Positions 33,821-43,179 of a stretch of 64,000 nucleotides of DNA are shown here, one piece after another. Position 1 is the first letter of the stretch; the number at the start of each line of letters is the position of its first letter. The position numbers were made by a program, and so were the translations under genes. The stretch covers positions 1-64,000 of the forward strand of contig JBCCGK010000042.1 of NCBI GenBank assembly GCA_039029315.1, written 5' to 3'. The stretch is from JBCCCJ01 sp039029315 (GTDB taxonomy: Bacteria; Bacteroidota; Bacteroidia; J057). The notes beneath the pieces were generated by a model. The model worked only from the letters and a program-made list of their open reading frames with translations, had not been told where the DNA came from and ran no database searches.

Positions 33821-36172
33821 ATGCCTCTCCCTCAGGGTCGTTTTGTCCTTCTACTTATCATATGTCTAGGTCTATGGCTTGGGGAACACAGTTGTGGACC
33901 AAAAGAGCTGACAAACATCCCGCGTGCACGCGAAGTCTGGGCCTTGAATACCATCCTGGATCAACAAGTTCGCATGCTCAGCCTGGCCCTGAATCCCGAG
34001 ATGTACGTCGCCTACCATACGGAATCATGCAGGCTCTACCAGATTTGGAAAGGAGGGATTCATCTCGATGGGGCTCCATTTAAGGATATCAAAACCTTGC
34101 AACCCACCTCCTGGGGAACCCCTTATTGGAAAGATAGTCTGACACAAGATCGTTGGGTAGTCGAGACCATTGATAGCAGTTTTGCCATAACTCCGGCCTA
34201 TCAGGGATACAGAATTCTGGCAGACAATCAGGTCCGGCTTCGCTATGGCATTCCCTTACCCAATGGAAGCACAGTCTCCATAGAAGAGCAGCCAGAGTAT
34301 GAACAGGACGAAGCAGGGAATCCGGTTTTTAAACAATTATTTCGTTCTGATCCCCTTCCTCCTGCCATCCGCTTGACGTATCGCCGAGCAGGGCAACAGC
34401 TGATTTTTTCCTCTCACAAAAAAGATTCTCTCACCCTTATTCAGACTTTTTCTCCCCTCCCTCCCCAACAAGCAGCCCCCAGACAACTCACAGGAAACAG
34501 GGGCAAGTATTGGATGGATCGAAGTGGGTGCAATACCTGTCACGAACTTGAAGAACAGACCATTGGGCCTGGATATCGACAAATCGCCAGCAGATATGGT
34601 CAGGAGGAAGGTATACCAGATGAGTTGGTCCAAAAAGTAAAACAAGGAGGCGCTGGCAATTGGGGAGAGGTACCGATGGTGCCCCATCCTCATTTGGAAG
34701 AAAGCAGCATCAGAGTTATGCTCTGGTATATTCTCTCATTATCCCCTGTTGAGGGTCCTTCTCAACAGTCTCCTCGAAAAAAACGCCCCCCAAAAAAACC
34801 TATTCCAACAACAAAGCCTGGGTTCGGAACCAAATTAACAGCCATTCACCCAGCGTATGATCTGAGTGTGATTCGGCCAGAGGCATTCAAGCCACGGGTA
34901 GGGGCACTCGCCTTCATGCCCGATAGTTCCTTGTTGCTCACTACCTGGGATTCGATTGGCGGGGTCTATCGGCTCTATGGCGTGACAAGTGGAGATACGA
35001 ATCAGATTCGAATAGAAAGAATTGCCCAGGGACTTGCAGAGCCATTGGGAATCGAAGTGGTGGAGGGTGAGATTTATGTTCTCCAAAAACAGGAACTCAC
35101 ACATTTGGTCGATCTGGATGGAGACGGAATCACAGATGAATATAGAAATGTGTGCAACAGCTGGGATGCGAGTATCGATTTCCATGAATATTCCTATGGA
35201 CTGGTCTATAAAGAGGGGACTTTCTGGGCAAATCTTGGTCTGGCGATGCGCTTGATGCCACAAGAAGAGCAATTGCCTGATCGAGGCAAGACCATCATCA
35301 TCCATACAGATGGTCGCTATGAATGGGTGAATTCAGGACTCAGGCAACCCAATGGAATCGGCTGGGGGCCAGAACAAGAATTATTCATTTCAGAAAATCA
35401 GGGGAATTGGGTTCCAGCCTGCAAACTTATTCATGTACAGAAAGGGGTATTTCATGGATGTCGGTTGGGGTACCGACTTCAAGACACCAAACAGCAAGCG
35501 AAAGCACCTGCTGTCTGGCTCCCTCAAGATGAGATCGGCAACTCTCCTGGCGAACCTGTACCCATGCAAGATGGGCCGTATGCGGGTCAACTCCTTCTGC
35601 CGGAGGTGACACATGGTGGGATCAAGCGAATTTTTTTAGAGAAAATAGCGGGAGAATTCCAGGGCTGTGTATTTCGGTTCAGTCAGGGATTGGGGGCCGG
35701 AGTCATCCGACTGGTATGGGGGCCTGATGGGGCTTTGTACACAGGGGGCGTGGGCATGAACGGCAATTGGGGGGTTCCTCCTTACCAATATGGCTTGAAT
35801 CGTCTGCAATACAATGCACACATTCCCTTTGAAATGTTGAAAGTGAAATCAAAAGCTGAAGGAATGCAGATTGTATTTACCCATCCATTGAGGCCAGGAC
35901 ATGGCGAGGAACCGACAGACTATTTGATTCAACAATGGCGCTATGAAGCAACAGAGAATTATGGAGGCCCCAAGCTTGATCTGGAAGAACTAACAATTTC
36001 ATCCATTCACATGTCCGAAGACCGGCGATCTGTTAGCCTTACCCTTCCTCAGCTCAAAACAGGCAGAGTTGTGTATATTCGTCTGGCAGATGGATTGATG
36101 AGCGAACAGGGAGAAGGGCTCTGGTCGTCGGAAGTCTGGTATACATTGAATGCAAAGGCAGATGCCTCATGA
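33821..36172 (+). CDS. c-type cytochrome fused to a PVC-type beta-propeller dehydrogenase domain
   Basis: 783 residues. An N-terminal export signal (about 1-24, followed by a Cys that is not in a standard lipobox) leads into a beta-rich domain of about 180 residues, then a single cytochrome c domain with heme motif CNTCH at 237-241 and a likely Met ligand at 286, a basic Pro-rich linker (about 318-340), and a propeller at about 345-680. The propeller contains a calcium-loop-like DLDGDGITDEY and DGRYEWVNSGLRQPNG. The mix resembles membrane-bound glucose/sorbosone-type dehydrogenases that pass electrons to a heme. Substrate unknown. Confidence 0.75.
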   Translation: MPLPQGRFVLLLIICLGLWLGEHSCGPKELTNIPRAREVWALNTILDQQVRMLSLALNPEMYVAYHTESCRLYQIWKGGIHLDGAPFKDIKTLQPTSWGTPYWKDSLTQDRWVVETIDSSFAITPAYQGYRILADNQVRLRYGIPLPNGSTVSIEEQPEYEQDEAGNPVFKQLFRSDPLPPAIRLTYRRAGQQLIFSSHKKDSLTLIQTFSPLPPQQAAPRQLTGNRGKYWMDRSGCNTCHELEEQTIGPGYRQIASRYGQEEGIPDELVQKVKQGGAGNWGEVPMVPHPHLEESSIRVMLWYILSLSPVEGPSQQSPRKKRPPKKPIPTTKPGFGTKLTAIHPAYDLSVIRPEAFKPRVGALAFMPDSSLLLTTWDSIGGVYRLYGVTSGDTNQIRIERIAQGLAEPLGIEVVEGEIYVLQKQELTHLVDLDGDGITDEYRNVCNSWDASIDFHEYSYGLVYKEGTFWANLGLAMRLMPQEEQLPDRGKTIIIHTDGRYEWVNSGLRQPNGIGWGPEQELFISENQGNWVPACKLIHVQKGVFHGCRLGYRLQDTKQQAKAPAVWLPQDEIGNSPGEPVPMQDGPYAGQLLLPEVTHGGIKRIFLEKIAGEFQGCVFRFSQGLGAGVIRLVWGPDGALYTGGVGMNGNWGVPPYQYGLNRLQYNAHIPFEMLKVKSKAEGMQIVFTHPLRPGHGEEPTDYLIQQWRYEATENYGGPKLDLEELTISSIHMSEDRRSVSLTLPQLKTGRVVYIRLADGLMSEQGEGLWSSEVWYTLNAKADAS

Positions 36173-36280
36173 GTGCTACAGACTGAGCCTTCTCTCAATG
36201 TCTTGGCAGGGAGTTCTCATCTGTCTTGCAGTTTTGTTATAGATCCTTCGTGTTTTTGTGTGTTCAAACAAATTCCTCAC

Positions 36281-36670
36281 ATGCATCTATTCAACCAAAT
36301 CCTCGCCACCAAAGAACAATTCAAGGCCCTTGTCCATGAATATCCCAAAGGACAGCCTGTTGTCATGGTGAATCTCCTCAAATTCACAGGAGAAGATGGC
36401 CGAAAATCCTACCAGACATATAGTCGCAACATGGCGCCCTTGCTCGAAAAAGCTGGAGCCAAAGTCATCTGGTCCGGAAATGTGAATCTGACCGTGATCG
36501 GCGATTCTGAAGATCAACCAGACATGGTGATTCTGGTCGAGTATCCCAGCACCCAACATTTCATTGACATGGCTACTTCCGCAGAATACAAGGTGGTTGG
36601 GCAGGATAGAGAAGGGGCATTGGTGTATGGAGGCTTATTGGCTTCCACAGGGATTGGGATGTTTGGATAA
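36281..36670 (+). CDS. DUF1330 domain protein
   Basis: 129 residues from the ATG at 36281, just upstream of the conserved part; the frame opens at 36173 but the extra 36 residues are not family-like. The signatures are VMVNLLKFTGEDGRKSYQTY, a central GAKVIWSG and VEYPSTQHFIDM. DUF1330 proteins have a ferredoxin-like dimeric alpha/beta-barrel fold, and their biochemical role is largely unknown. The preceding gene ends 108 bases earlier. Confidence 0.85.
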   Translation: MHLFNQILATKEQFKALVHEYPKGQPVVMVNLLKFTGEDGRKSYQTYSRNMAPLLEKAGAKVIWSGNVNLTVIGDSEDQPDMVILVEYPSTQHFIDMATSAEYKVVGQDREGALVYGGLLASTGIGMFG

Positions 36671-36695
36671 AAGTTTTTCGGGGCACAACAAGCAC

Positions 36696-36723
36696 AAAAC
36701 GCTGACTTGAAGGCCAGCGTTTT
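36696..36723. terminator. Bidirectional terminator between convergent genes
   Basis: A perfect 9-bp stem, aaaacgctg (36696-36704) and cagcgtttt (36715-36723), has a 10-base loop. The A and T runs are inside the stem ends, so it can work in both directions, between the DUF1330 gene and the EF-G paralogue. Confidence 0.8.
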
Positions 36724-36755
36724 GCATATATGAGCGAGTAGATATCGATATCTTA

Positions 36756-38876
36756 TTACTCGTCTTTCTTATCCTTGGCAGCAACCAGCCTCTTCTGAAT
36801 ATCGCCAGGGACAGTCGAATACTCAATAAACTCTCGTGTATGAGTCGCGCGTCCCTGTGTGAGGGAGCTGAGAGTGGTCGAGTATCGATTGAGTTCTGCC
36901 AAGGGAACACGTGCTGTGATTTTTTGATAATTTCCTTCGGCTCCAATCCCTTCGACCATCGCACGACGACCTTGAAGGTCCGTCTGTACAGCTCCCATGA
37001 ATTCTTCCGGCATCAAGACCTCTACCCGATAGACAGGCTCCTGCAATTTGGGATTGGCTTTCAGAAAGGCTTCCTTAAATGCCGCTGCTCCAGCAATCTT
37101 AAAGGAAATCTCATTGGAATCTACTGCGTGCATCTTGCCGTCATATACATAGACAGAGACATCTCGAACATATGAGCCAGTAATCGGACCATTGGAGATT
37201 ACTTCAGCGATTCCTTTAAGAATTGCAGGCATGAATCGGGTATCGATGACCCCACCGACCACACAGTTATTGAAGATGAGCCTTCCTCCCCAATCCAGAT
37301 CGATGATTTGTTCTCCACGAACCTTGAGATCATCTGGTGCAGATTGGCCTTCTACGTACGGCAGGAGTTTGAGATAGACCTCTCCATATTGGCCAGAACC
37401 ACCACTTTGTTTTTTGTGCTTGTAATAGCCTTCTGCTTTCTTCTGGATCGTTTCCCGATAGGAGATCCGGGGCTCATCAAAATTGACTTCAATATTTGCT
37501 TCGTTTTTGAGCATCCATTCTGCAATCCGAAGGTGTAATTCTCCCTGCCCGGAAAGGATACTTTGCTTCAATTCTTTCGCATAATAAAACTGAAGAGTAG
37601 GATCACTTGCGCCCAATTTAATTAGTGTCTGAGCCATTTTTTCTTCATCCCCAGATTTCTTTGGAGCGATGGCTGTCCGTATTTTAGGTTCGGGAAACTT
37701 GATGGGTTCTATTGCTTTCTCATCTCCGACAGATCGCAATGTATGGTTGACAAAGGTTTCCTTGAATTTGACCGTTGCGCCGATATCCCCAGCACTCAAT
37801 TTTTCGACAGCAGTTCGGTTCTTTCCATCGACGACATACAATTGGTTCATTTTACCCTTGGCGTGGGTAATGGAGTTATGCACTTCCATTCCGGCCGTAA
37901 TTTCTCCAGACATCACCCGGAAGAAACTCATTGACCCTGTATGCTTTTCATTGCTGGCTTTGAAGACAAAAAGAGTAGTCTCAGGATCACTCACATTGAT
38001 CTCCCCACCATCAGTTGTTGGAGAAGGGGCCAAATCTTCTGCTGTAGGAGCTACATTCCCCAAAAATCCCATCAGACGGCCGCTCCCCATATTCTGTTTG
38101 GCTGACACACAGAAAAGAGGAAACAGTTCTCGGCTCAACATACCCGCCCGGATGCCTTTTCTCATTTCATCTTCATCCAACTCTCCCTTGTCAAAAAAGA
38201 TCTCCATCAGATCTTCATCATGTTCGGCGGCAGTTTCTACCAATTCATTGTGAAGTTCCTCTGCCCGTTCCTTCTCCTCCTCCGGGATCGGTAGTTTTTC
38301 TGGTTTTCCACCTCCTTCAGGAAATTTATACATGACCATCTTCAGAACATCGATGATCGCATCAAAGCCTTCACCTGCATTATAGGGATATTGAAACAGA
38401 ATGACCCCTTTGCCAAATTGGGTTTTGACAGATTCGAAGGCCATGTTAAAGTCTGCCTTGGAATGATCCAGCTGGTTCATAACAAAAATGGCAGGTTTTT
38501 CATACTTTTTGAGGTAGCGCCAGGCGATCTCAGTTCCAACTTCTGCACCTTGTTGTGCATTGATGGTGACCAGTGCAGTATCACAGACACGCAGGGCTGC
38601 AACGAGTTCTCCTACAAAATCGTCAACGCCAGGTGCATCAATCAGATTGATCTTGGTGCCCCTCCACTCGGTGAACATGATAGAAGAAAAAATAGAGTTT
38701 TTTCGCTCCAACTCGATTTCATGGTAATCTGACACAGTATTGCCATCATCCACATTTCCCATTCGGGTGAGTTGGCCGCCTTCAAAGAGCATGCATTCTG
38801 CGAGAGTCGTCTTGCCAGACTTCGAGCCCCCTACAAGGACAACATTTTTTATGTCACTGGTAGCATAATGTTTCAT
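36756..38876 (-). CDS. Elongation factor G paralogue (EF-G-like translational GTPase)
   Basis: 706 residues with the EF-G domain order: GTPase, domain II, III, IV (KKQSGGSGQYGEVYL) and V. The GTPase motifs are unusual: the P-loop reads GGSKSGKTT, the switch I position RKNSIFSS instead of RGITI, DAPGVDDF instead of DTPGHVDF, and NQLD instead of NKMD. In normal EF-G the DTPGH His is catalytic, so this protein probably hydrolyses GTP slowly or acts in another step, such as ribosome recycling or protection. It is commonly annotated as EF-G2-like. It is divergent from the lysoplasmalogenase gene, 116 bases away. Confidence 0.85.
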   Translation of the reverse strand: MKHYATSDIKNVVLVGGSKSGKTTLAECMLFEGGQLTRMGNVDDGNTVSDYHEIELERKNSIFSSIMFTEWRGTKINLIDAPGVDDFVGELVAALRVCDTALVTINAQQGAEVGTEIAWRYLKKYEKPAIFVMNQLDHSKADFNMAFESVKTQFGKGVILFQYPYNAGEGFDAIIDVLKMVMYKFPEGGGKPEKLPIPEEEKERAEELHNELVETAAEHDEDLMEIFFDKGELDEDEMRKGIRAGMLSRELFPLFCVSAKQNMGSGRLMGFLGNVAPTAEDLAPSPTTDGGEINVSDPETTLFVFKASNEKHTGSMSFFRVMSGEITAGMEVHNSITHAKGKMNQLYVVDGKNRTAVEKLSAGDIGATVKFKETFVNHTLRSVGDEKAIEPIKFPEPKIRTAIAPKKSGDEEKMAQTLIKLGASDPTLQFYYAKELKQSILSGQGELHLRIAEWMLKNEANIEVNFDEPRISYRETIQKKAEGYYKHKKQSGGSGQYGEVYLKLLPYVEGQSAPDDLKVRGEQIIDLDWGGRLIFNNCVVGGVIDTRFMPAILKGIAEVISNGPITGSYVRDVSVYVYDGKMHAVDSNEISFKIAGAAAFKEAFLKANPKLQEPVYRVEVLMPEEFMGAVQTDLQGRRAMVEGIGAEGNYQKITARVPLAELNRYSTTLSSLTQGRATHTREFIEYSTVPGDIQKRLVAAKDKKDE

Positions 38877-38992
38877 AAATCCCTAAGTAATTTTCTTTTC
38901 GCAAGTAGTAATATAGATTTGTCTAAAATTGATAAAAAGTCGCACAATGCGCAACAATATCCTGTACTTTTCTTTTTGTTAAAATAATAGCC

Positions 38993-39700
38993 ATGCAATC
39001 TTTCCTTAAGAAGAAGCGTGAGAGTGAGCGTAGATGGTTCATTTGGGCATATATCCTGTTTGGAGTTTGTGTGGTGCTTTCACGCGAAATTGACCAATAC
39101 TGGCTCCATTATGTGAGCAAACCTCTGATCATGCTGTCACTCTTGTGGATGTATGTTCAAAAGTGCCAACAGAAAGGAAGTCGACAGTACAGGGCTGTCC
39201 TCCTGGCCATTCTGGCTTCTTGGCTGGGAGATATCTGTTTGATGTTTGGGGGAAAAATCTGGTTTTTGTCCGGGCTTAGCTTCTTCCTGTTGGCACATCT
39301 TGGATACATTTACGCCTTTTTTCAAGGAATCCAATCTGAGAATTCACCCTCCATTCTCAAACAAAAGCCCTGGTTGCTTCTCCCTTTTCTTCTGTACGCA
39401 GCTGCTCTTTTTCGTCTGGTATTGCCGCAAGCGGGAGAGATGGCCATCCCGATTGTGGTGTATGCGATCGTCATATTAGGGATGGCCCTCAGTGGACTCA
39501 ATCGAAAAGGTCGCGTATCAGAAGAAAGTTTTCGCCCTGTTTTGCTGGGAGCTTTACTGTTCATGTTATCTGACAGTATGATCGCCATCCATCGCTTTGC
39601 AGAGCAAATGATTTCAATTCCCGCAGTACAGCTTTGGATCATGTTTACCTATATGTCAGCTCAGTATCTAATTATCACTGGTCTATTGAAAGAGGAATAG
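38993..39700 (+). CDS. Lysoplasmalogenase/YhhN family membrane protein
   Basis: 235 residues with about eight membrane helices. Conserved positions are visible: KPLIMLSLLW, SWLGDICLMF, LSFFLLAHLGYI and LSDSMIA, with the two Asp and the His believed to be catalytic in the TMEM86/YhhN family. Characterised members hydrolyse the vinyl-ether bond of lysoplasmalogens. Whether this organism makes plasmalogens is not shown by the window, so the in vivo substrate is open. Confidence 0.8.
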   Translation: MQSFLKKKRESERRWFIWAYILFGVCVVLSREIDQYWLHYVSKPLIMLSLLWMYVQKCQQKGSRQYRAVLLAILASWLGDICLMFGGKIWFLSGLSFFLLAHLGYIYAFFQGIQSENSPSILKQKPWLLLPFLLYAAALFRLVLPQAGEMAIPIVVYAIVILGMALSGLNRKGRVSEESFRPVLLGALLFMLSDSMIAIHRFAEQMISIPAVQLWIMFTYMSAQYLIITGLLKEE

Positions 39701-39708
39701 TATCTTTG
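39701..39708 (+). promoter_or_regulatory. Candidate -7 box of icmF
   Basis: TATCTTTG matches the Bacteroidota TAnnTTTG box 23 bases before the icmF ATG and directly after the stop of the preceding gene. No well-spaced -33 TTTG was found, so the assignment is tentative. Confidence 0.4.
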
Positions 39709-39731
39709 TAGGTGAAAATAAACATAAACCT

Positions 39732-42700
39732 ATGCCCCCTATTCCCCCTTATCAAACCAAGCATAAGGTGCGGCTGGTTACAGCTGGATCTTTGTTTGAT
39801 GGTCATGACGCAGCGATCAATATCATGCGGCGGATCCTGCAAGCCTCTGGCGGAGAAGTCATCCACCTGGGCCATAATCGTTCTGCCTGGGAAATTGTCA
39901 GTACTGCTATACAGGAAGATGCACAAGCCATCGCCATTACCTCTTACCAAGGTGGTCATGTAGAGTTTTTCAAATATATGTTTGACCTCCTTCAGCAACA
40001 TGGCTGTGGTCATATCAAGCTATTTGGCGGCGGAGGCGGAACGATTTTGCCAGAAGAAATCGAAGAACTTCATGCCTATGGGATTTGCAGAATCTATTCT
40101 CCTGATGATGGCCGCAACATGGGCCTTCAAGGCATGATCAATGATCTGATCGAGCAGGCTGATTATCCTACCTGGAAGCTGGAGGTGGGAAAATGGAAGG
40201 AAGCCATGGCCGAAGCATATGGGGATGTCGCTGAGTTACAAACCAACGGACAGGCGATTCTCACCAAAGTCAAAAATCGCATTAGCCCCCGTGCGATGGC
40301 CAGACTCATTTCTGCAGTGGAGAACAATCCTGACCTGGTGGAACCCATCATGGATGAAGTCCATAGCAGGCTGGACGGATTGCCTCAACCACCTATTTTG
40401 GGAATCACTGGTACTGGCGGTGCTGGCAAATCTTCTTTGGTGGATGAACTCGTTCGGCGGTTTCTGCGAGATTTTCCGGAGAAACATATTGCCATTGTCT
40501 CTGTTGATCCATCCAAGCGAAGGACGGGAGGGGCCTTATTGGGAGATCGAATTCGCATGAATTCCGTCTACAATGAGCGTGTGTATATGCGCTCCCTGGC
40601 TACCCGGCAATCGAATCTGGCTTTGTCCCGTCATATTCCCGAAGTGCTCAATATCCTGAAGGTTGCACAGTTTGACCTCATCATCCTCGAGACCTCAGGC
40701 ATTGGTCAATCCGATACCGAGATCATCGACTACTCCGATGTATCGCTGTATGTGATGACACCGGAGTATGGCGCAGCAACTCAGCTTGAGAAGATCGACA
40801 TGTTGGACTATGCCGATCTGATCGCTTTGAATAAATTTGACAAACGTGGGGCACAGGATGCCTTGCGGGATGTGCGAAAGCAATATCAGCGCAATCACCA
40901 ATTGTGGTCCAAAAAGCCTGAGGAGATGCCAATTTATAGTACCATCGCTTCTCAGTTCAATGATCCGGGCATGAACCGCCTGTATCGCGCCACGATGGAT
41001 GCCCTCGTACAGAAAAGAGGAGCAGACTTGCCTAGCCAATTGGAAATCACCAGCCTGGATTCCAAGAAAATACACATCATTCCGCCCAGACGCGTCCGAT
41101 ATCTGGCCGAAATTTCCGACACCATTCGCGACTATAACCAGAGCAGCGAAGATCAGGCCCAGATCGCACGTAAGTTGTTCGGAATTAAAAAAGCGATGGA
41201 AGTCGCAAAAGAGGCGGGAGAAACAGAAACTCTCTCCACTCTGTTGAAACTCTACCACCAACTCAATCTTCAACTCAGCAAGCCTAACCAACAACTCATA
41301 GATGGCTGGGAAGCAAAGAAAGCTCGTTATGCCGCAGACATCTTTGAATATCAGGTGCGGAAACGGACCTTTTCCCTCCCAACCTATACAGAAAGCCTCT
41401 CCCACAATCGTATCCCAAAAGTCGTCTTGCCGCGATATGAGGACTGGGGGGAAATCCTCCAGTGGCAATTACAGGAAAATGTTCCGGGTGAATTTCCATT
41501 CACGGCGGGTGTCTTTCCATTCAAGCGGGAGGGCGAAGATCCTACAAGAATGTTTGCAGGAGAAGGAGGACCAGAAAGAACGAATCGTCGTTTCCATTAT
41601 GTTTCCCTGGGCATGCCTGCCAAACGCCTTTCGACGGCCTTTGATTCGGTGACCCTCTACGGAGAAGATCCCGACCACAGACCAGACATCTATGGCAAAA
41701 TCGGCAATTCCGGTGTCTCTATTTGCAGCCTCGACGATGCCAAAAGATTGTATTCCGGCTTTGACTTGTGCGATCCCAAGACCTCTGTCTCTATGACCAT
41801 CAATGGGCCTGCCGCAACGATCCTGGCATTTTTCCTGAATGCTGCCATCGACCAACAATGCGAAAAGTATATCGTGGAGCTGGGACTGGTTGAGGAAGTA
41901 GAGCAACAACTCCATCAGATGTTCGAAGCCAAAGGACTCGTCCGCCCAACCTATGAAGGGGACTTGCCAGAAGGCAATACAGGTCTAGGCTTGATGCTGC
42001 TCGGAACGACAGGAGATCAAGTTCTCCCCAAGCAAATATATGAGCGCATCAAAGCTGAGACTCTGACCAAGGTGCGAGGAACCGTGCAAGCTGACATTCT
42101 CAAAGAAGATCAAGCACAAAACACTTGCATTTTTTCTACAGAATTCTCACTCAAACTGATGGGAGATGTCCAACAATATTTTATCGACCATCATGTACGC
42201 AATTTTTATTCTGTCTCAATCTCTGGATACCACATTGCAGAAGCAGGTGCCAATCCGATCACCCAACTGGCCTTTACCCTCGCCAATGGATTCACTTTTC
42301 TGGAATACTATGCTTCCAGAGGCATGGACATTGATCAGTTTGCCCCCAACTTTTCTTTCTTTTTCTCCAATGGCATCGATCCAGAATATGCTGTGATCGG
42401 TCGTGTAGCGAGAAGAATCTGGGCCAAGGCTCTCAAACTCAAATATGGAGCTAGTGAACGTGCACAAAAACTGAAATACCATATCCAAACCTCTGGTCGC
42501 TCCCTGCATGCACAGGAAATTTCCTTCAATGACATCCGCACCACACTTCAGGCGCTTTACGCGATCTATGACAATTGCAACTCCCTCCACACCAATGCCT
42601 ATGATGAGGCCATCACAACGCCTACTGAAGAATCGGTCCGACGGGCGATTGCCATCCAGATGATCATCAATCACGAACTGGGATTGGCAAAAAACCAGAA

Positions 42701-43175
42701 TCCGTTGCAAGGGGCCTTCATCATTGAGGAACTAACAGATCTGGTCGAGGAGGCGATCCTCCAGGAATTCGACAGAATCACTGAGCGCGGTGGGGTGCTT
42801 GGGGCGATGGAGACCATGTATCAGCGAGGAAAAATTCAGGAAGAATCGATGCACTATGAGCACCTCAAGCATTCTGGCGAGTTGCCGATCATGGGTGTCA
42901 ATACCTTCCTGTCAGACGATGGATCTCCCACGGTGATCCCCAAAGAGGTCATTCGCGCAACCAGGGAAGAGAAGGTGAACCAAATCGAGCGATTGCAAGC
43001 CCTTCAGAGAATGCAGGAGAGCCAAACCAAAGAAGCGCTTCATTCTCTGCAAGAGACGGCAATCTCTCATGGAAATCTGTTTGAAGAATTGATGGAGACG
43101 GTCAAAAGCTCCTCTCTGGGTCAGGTAACTCATGCCTTGTATGAGGTGGGAGGCCAATATCGGAGGAGTATGTAA
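39732..43175 (+). CDS. icmF: Fused isobutyryl-CoA mutase (IcmF)
   Basis: 1147 residues. A cobalamin-binding domain at about 10-145 has the DGHD base-off motif (Asp23, His25) and GGGGGT. A G-protein chaperone domain of the MeaB/ArgK type at about 215-500 has P-loop GTGGAGKSS (226-234), ETSGIGQSD and NKFD. The acyl-CoA mutase barrel fills about 560-1147. This order (B12, GTPase, mutase) defines IcmF, an adenosylcobalamin enzyme interconverting isobutyryl-CoA and n-butyryl-CoA, while the GTPase part protects the cofactor. Some relatives prefer other branched substrates such as pivalyl-CoA. A BtuF/BtuC-like uptake pair lies at 57.9-59.8 kb. Confidence 0.92.
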   Translation: MPPIPPYQTKHKVRLVTAGSLFDGHDAAINIMRRILQASGGEVIHLGHNRSAWEIVSTAIQEDAQAIAITSYQGGHVEFFKYMFDLLQQHGCGHIKLFGGGGGTILPEEIEELHAYGICRIYSPDDGRNMGLQGMINDLIEQADYPTWKLEVGKWKEAMAEAYGDVAELQTNGQAILTKVKNRISPRAMARLISAVENNPDLVEPIMDEVHSRLDGLPQPPILGITGTGGAGKSSLVDELVRRFLRDFPEKHIAIVSVDPSKRRTGGALLGDRIRMNSVYNERVYMRSLATRQSNLALSRHIPEVLNILKVAQFDLIILETSGIGQSDTEIIDYSDVSLYVMTPEYGAATQLEKIDMLDYADLIALNKFDKRGAQDALRDVRKQYQRNHQLWSKKPEEMPIYSTIASQFNDPGMNRLYRATMDALVQKRGADLPSQLEITSLDSKKIHIIPPRRVRYLAEISDTIRDYNQSSEDQAQIARKLFGIKKAMEVAKEAGETETLSTLLKLYHQLNLQLSKPNQQLIDGWEAKKARYAADIFEYQVRKRTFSLPTYTESLSHNRIPKVVLPRYEDWGEILQWQLQENVPGEFPFTAGVFPFKREGEDPTRMFAGEGGPERTNRRFHYVSLGMPAKRLSTAFDSVTLYGEDPDHRPDIYGKIGNSGVSICSLDDAKRLYSGFDLCDPKTSVSMTINGPAATILAFFLNAAIDQQCEKYIVELGLVEEVEQQLHQMFEAKGLVRPTYEGDLPEGNTGLGLMLLGTTGDQVLPKQIYERIKAETLTKVRGTVQADILKEDQAQNTCIFSTEFSLKLMGDVQQYFIDHHVRNFYSVSISGYHIAEAGANPITQLAFTLANGFTFLEYYASRGMDIDQFAPNFSFFFSNGIDPEYAVIGRVARRIWAKALKLKYGASERAQKLKYHIQTSGRSLHAQEISFNDIRTTLQALYAIYDNCNSLHTNAYDEAITTPTEESVRRAIAIQMIINHELGLAKNQNPLQGAFIIEELTDLVEEAILQEFDRITERGGVLGAMETMYQRGKIQEESMHYEHLKHSGELPIMGVNTFLSDDGSPTVIPKEVIRATREEKVNQIERLQALQRMQESQTKEALHSLQETAISHGNLFEELMETVKSSSLGQVTHALYEVGGQYRRSM

Positions 43176-43179
43176 GGTG

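Noticed and set aside
40695..41468. 257-codon minus-strand frame inside icmF
   Set aside because: It is antisense to a gene with unmistakable domain motifs. Long antisense frames are expected in this codon usage, and its translation has no recognisable family.
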